This document shows positions 62,587-64,000 of a DNA stretch of 64,000 nucleotides, one piece after another. Both the position numbers and the translations under genes were made by a program. Below the pieces are notes generated by a model, which was not told the DNA's origin, ran no database searches, and saw only the letters and a list, made by a program, of their open reading frames with translations. Each line of letters begins with the position of its first letter. Positions within the stretch are counted from its first letter, which is position 1. The DNA is from JAYWXI01 sp036016955 (GTDB lineage: Bacteria; Bacteroidota; Bacteroidia; Flavobacteriales; Weeksellaceae). The DNA lies in the NCBI RefSeq assembly GCF_036016955.1, contig NZ_JAYWXI010000007.1:73678-137677 (forward strand), read 5' to 3'.

Positions 62587-64000
62587 CTAATCCTGGAGGC
62601 ACCTTACGCTGAACCCGGTTGCTCGGTAGTTGTTGTTGCCCGCGCGGCTACTACTGCTACTGAACCACAGGGCCCAAGAGTGCGAACTATTGCCCGCCTC
62701 GCTGCTCCAGAAGTAGCCGTAGCTACTCCGACTGTTGAACGATCCATCGTTGTACCAACGGTAACCAGACGCCGGCAAACGGAGGCCTGTTTCGTTCCAC
62801 ATATTTGAATTACCACTGGAAGTTGTTCCAGTAGCTCCTGTAATTGCCGTATGCAACGCTTGCCACTCCGCGAGAGTAGGAACATGATAACCCTCAGGAC
62901 AAGGATTATTCGCTCCATTAGCACGCCACAACTGATGACTTGAAGTTTGCTGATTAACAGAAGAGGTTACCCATGAATAATCTGATGAATTATACGGTAT
63001 AAAATTGTTCGTACCTGCATTTGCCCAAGAAGAAGACACTGAACCTGAACCTGTATATTTAGGTGTACCATTTGTTGAGCTTGTCCAAGTAATGAGCTCG
63101 TGCCCGTCTGGCTTTCTCTGCCACTGGAACAATGAACCATAAGCATTATGGTCGGTTTTTGAGGTGGCTTGCTGTGTAGGATTGAAGACTGGTGAACCTA
63201 CTCTTGCATACTCTGCACCCAAGTTGTTGTTTAACCAAGTTTTTCCATCTGGACCTGTAATGGGGATATAAATGAACTGATGCTCCATTTCGGTAGATGC
63301 CCAAGACGAAGGGCTACCCATATCTGCTAAACACTCCAAAGTGGTCTTACCAAAGCAACGATCGGGAATTCCGCCTGTGGCTTTTACCCCAAACGGCGTA
63401 CTGGAGATATTCCCATTAAAGGTGATGGTGTAAGCCGATGCCCCCGAAATCAGATTGTACTGCTGACCGTCAGGACCATAAGTTTTCGCTTTGAAAGAGC
63501 TGCCCGACACGTTTCGCAACTTCGCCGTAATCGTTCCACTTGCCCCCGCCAAAGTCCCCGCAGGATAGTACAGCTTGAAGTTCTGAGTGCCTCCCGTATC
63601 GTTCTGAAGCGGCAAAATCTGCTCGTAAGCCAAATAACTGCCGTTGGTCGGGTTGGCATTGGTGTAAGGGATTTTCACCTCAAACTCGTAACCGTCTGGA
63701 ATACCAGTGGCTGGCGAATGGTACTTTTGACCATTGTAGTTTAAAGCCACAATCAACTGGTCTTTTACTGGACCCAAAGTCGCCGTGGCTGCACTGATGT
63801 TAAAATTAGTGGTTAGGGTCGCAAACGGTGCCGAACTAAAGGTCGCCGTGGCAGTACCGGGAGCTGTTGGCGTCCCCGTTACCGGATATGTCAGCGTAAG
63901 CGACTGGTTGGCGGGGAGGGTTACGCTGCTGTTGCTACTCCCATTGATGCCCAAACCGTTGGAAATGCTGATGGCATTGCTCAAATCCAAGTTATTGAGG
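62587..64000 (-). CDS. DGR target: FISUMP-domain surface protein, 5' end outside the window
   Basis: The frame is open to the window edge, so at least the last 470 residues are seen. Ser/Thr/Asn-rich beta-type repeats come first. The last 230 or so residues form a FISUMP domain (Fibrobacter succinogenes major paralogous domain, related to the C-type-lectin/FGE fold), with CFGKTTLECLADMGSP, GKTWLNNNLGAEYARVG, CPEGYHVPTLAEWQALHTAI, ETGLRLPASGYRWYNDGSF and the C-terminal GFSVRCLQD. The C-terminal 65 residues are encoded by the variable repeat. It is probably a surface ligand-binding protein whose binding face is diversified; the ligand is unknown. Confidence 0.85.
   Translation of the reverse strand, partial: LNNLDLSNAISISNGLGINGSSNSSVTLPANQSLTLTYPVTGTPTAPGTATATFSSAPFATLTTNFNISAATATLGPVKDQLIVALNYNGQKYHSPATGIPDGYEFEVKIPYTNANPTNGSYLAYEQILPLQNDTGGTQNFKLYYPAGTLAGASGTITAKLRNVSGSSFKAKTYGPDGQQYNLISGASAYTITFNGNISSTPFGVKATGGIPDRCFGKTTLECLADMGSPSSWASTEMEHQFIYIPITGPDGKTWLNNNLGAEYARVGSPVFNPTQQATSKTDHNAYGSLFQWQRKPDGHELITWTSSTNGTPKYTGSGSVSSSWANAGTNNFIPYNSSDYSWVTSSVNQQTSSHQLWRANGANNPCPEGYHVPTLAEWQALHTAITGATGTTSSGNSNMWNETGLRLPASGYRWYNDGSFNSRSSYGYFWSSEAGNSSHSWALWFSSSSSRAGNNNYRATGFSVRCLQD
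62590..62786 (-). repeat. DGR variable repeat (VR)
   Basis: The 197-bp 3' end of the target gene, matching the TR at 61691-61887. Fourteen codons differ, 13 from Asn and one from Gln in the TR (Asn to Tyr, Ser, Gly, His, Ala, Arg or Thr). Both non-adenine differences (positions 62725 and 62743) are silent. The identical ends are 62590-62617 (3' side, IMH) and 62764-62786 (5' side). Confidence 0.88.

Larger units (their letters stand above)
61691..64000 (-). mobile_element. Diversity-generating retroelement, reverse transcriptase not in the window
   Basis: Template repeat, non-coding spacer, GC-rich inverted repeat and target gene with variable repeat are all on the minus strand. The essential reverse transcriptase and any Avd-type accessory are missing from the 2.3 kb shown and from the rest of the window, so the element is either completed beyond 64000 or uses an RT elsewhere. 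The HU-HIG gene at 61219-61602 lies directly after the TR. Confidence 0.8.

Noticed and set aside
1..64000. CRISPR arrays, IS elements, tRNA genes or a replication origin
   Set aside because: No regularly spaced repeats, transposase frames, tRNA-like folds (apart from tmRNA) or DnaA-box clusters were seen.

Overview
The window looks like a chromosome segment of a Bacteroidota bacterium, class Flavobacteriia, probably near Weeksellaceae (inference). Evidence: many genes are preceded by the Bacteroidetes sigma -7 box TAnnTTTG and not by Shine-Dalgarno sites; the gene content is typical of the group (DUF3810, DUF2752, CD225/dispanin, SprB-repeat adhesin, TonB receptor, FISUMP protein, mevalonate-pathway HMG-CoA synthase); and the tmRNA tag reads GNEEYALAA. 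The + strand is A/C-rich whichever strand the genes lie on, so the window sits on one replichore and the + strand is probably the lagging strand. There is no rRNA operon, tRNA, CRISPR array, IS element or replication origin.

Layout. 1-8.3 kb: CidA/LrgA start, YceI lipoprotein, acs, a small-RNA candidate, relA/spoT, nhaA, BrkB-type membrane protein, rlmH. 8.3-15.8 kb: PAP2, TatA-like, DUF2752 plus a frameshifted CD225 gene, secreted esterase, porin, DUF937-OmpA protein, proS. 15.9-19.2 kb: Gly/Trp-rich lipoprotein, FadL-like porin, small OMP. 19.3-34.3 kb: fhs, a 34-aa mini-protein, holA divergent from an HsdR_N-like nuclease, nhaC-HAD, uvrA, two secreted surface proteins, polA. 34.3-47.5 kb: hppA, ppa, an FemAB/GNAT-like protein, lolD, L,D-transpeptidase, a second small-RNA candidate, a sugar operon (MFS permease, ROK kinase, DUF3810), plsC, gtrA, a BadF-type kinase. 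47.6-60.7 kb: M1 peptidase, thyA, a PAS histidine kinase/response regulator pair, HMG-CoA synthase, ssrA, lpxK-PNP, TonB receptor. 61.2-64 kb: an accessory region.

The most important observation is at the right end. A 197-bp stretch (61691-61887) is a near copy of the 3' end (62590-62786) of a FISUMP-domain gene that runs off the window. By hand alignment they differ at 20 positions without gaps, and 18 of these are adenines in the coding strand of the downstream copy. All 14 amino-acid differences come from those adenines, 13 of them at Asn codons. The only two non-adenine changes are synonymous. This is the signature of a diversity-generating retroelement (DGR): 61691-61887 is the template repeat (TR) and 62590-62786 the variable repeat (VR). 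A GC-rich inverted repeat lies just past the VR. No reverse transcriptase or Avd gene is in the window; an HU-HIG-type DNA-binding protein occupies the place next to the TR. The RT must lie beyond 64000 or act from elsewhere.

Other points: two + strand small-RNA candidates (about 3303-3393 and 41461-41551) share a motif and architecture; polA and lpxK mRNAs may be leaderless; holA and its divergent neighbour have start codons one base apart with promoters inside each other's genes; the rlmH/BrkB promoters form a perfect inverted repeat; and a CD225 gene carries a single-base frameshift although its stop codon still overlaps the next gene's start. Many starts given here are corrected to lie downstream of the -7 boxes.
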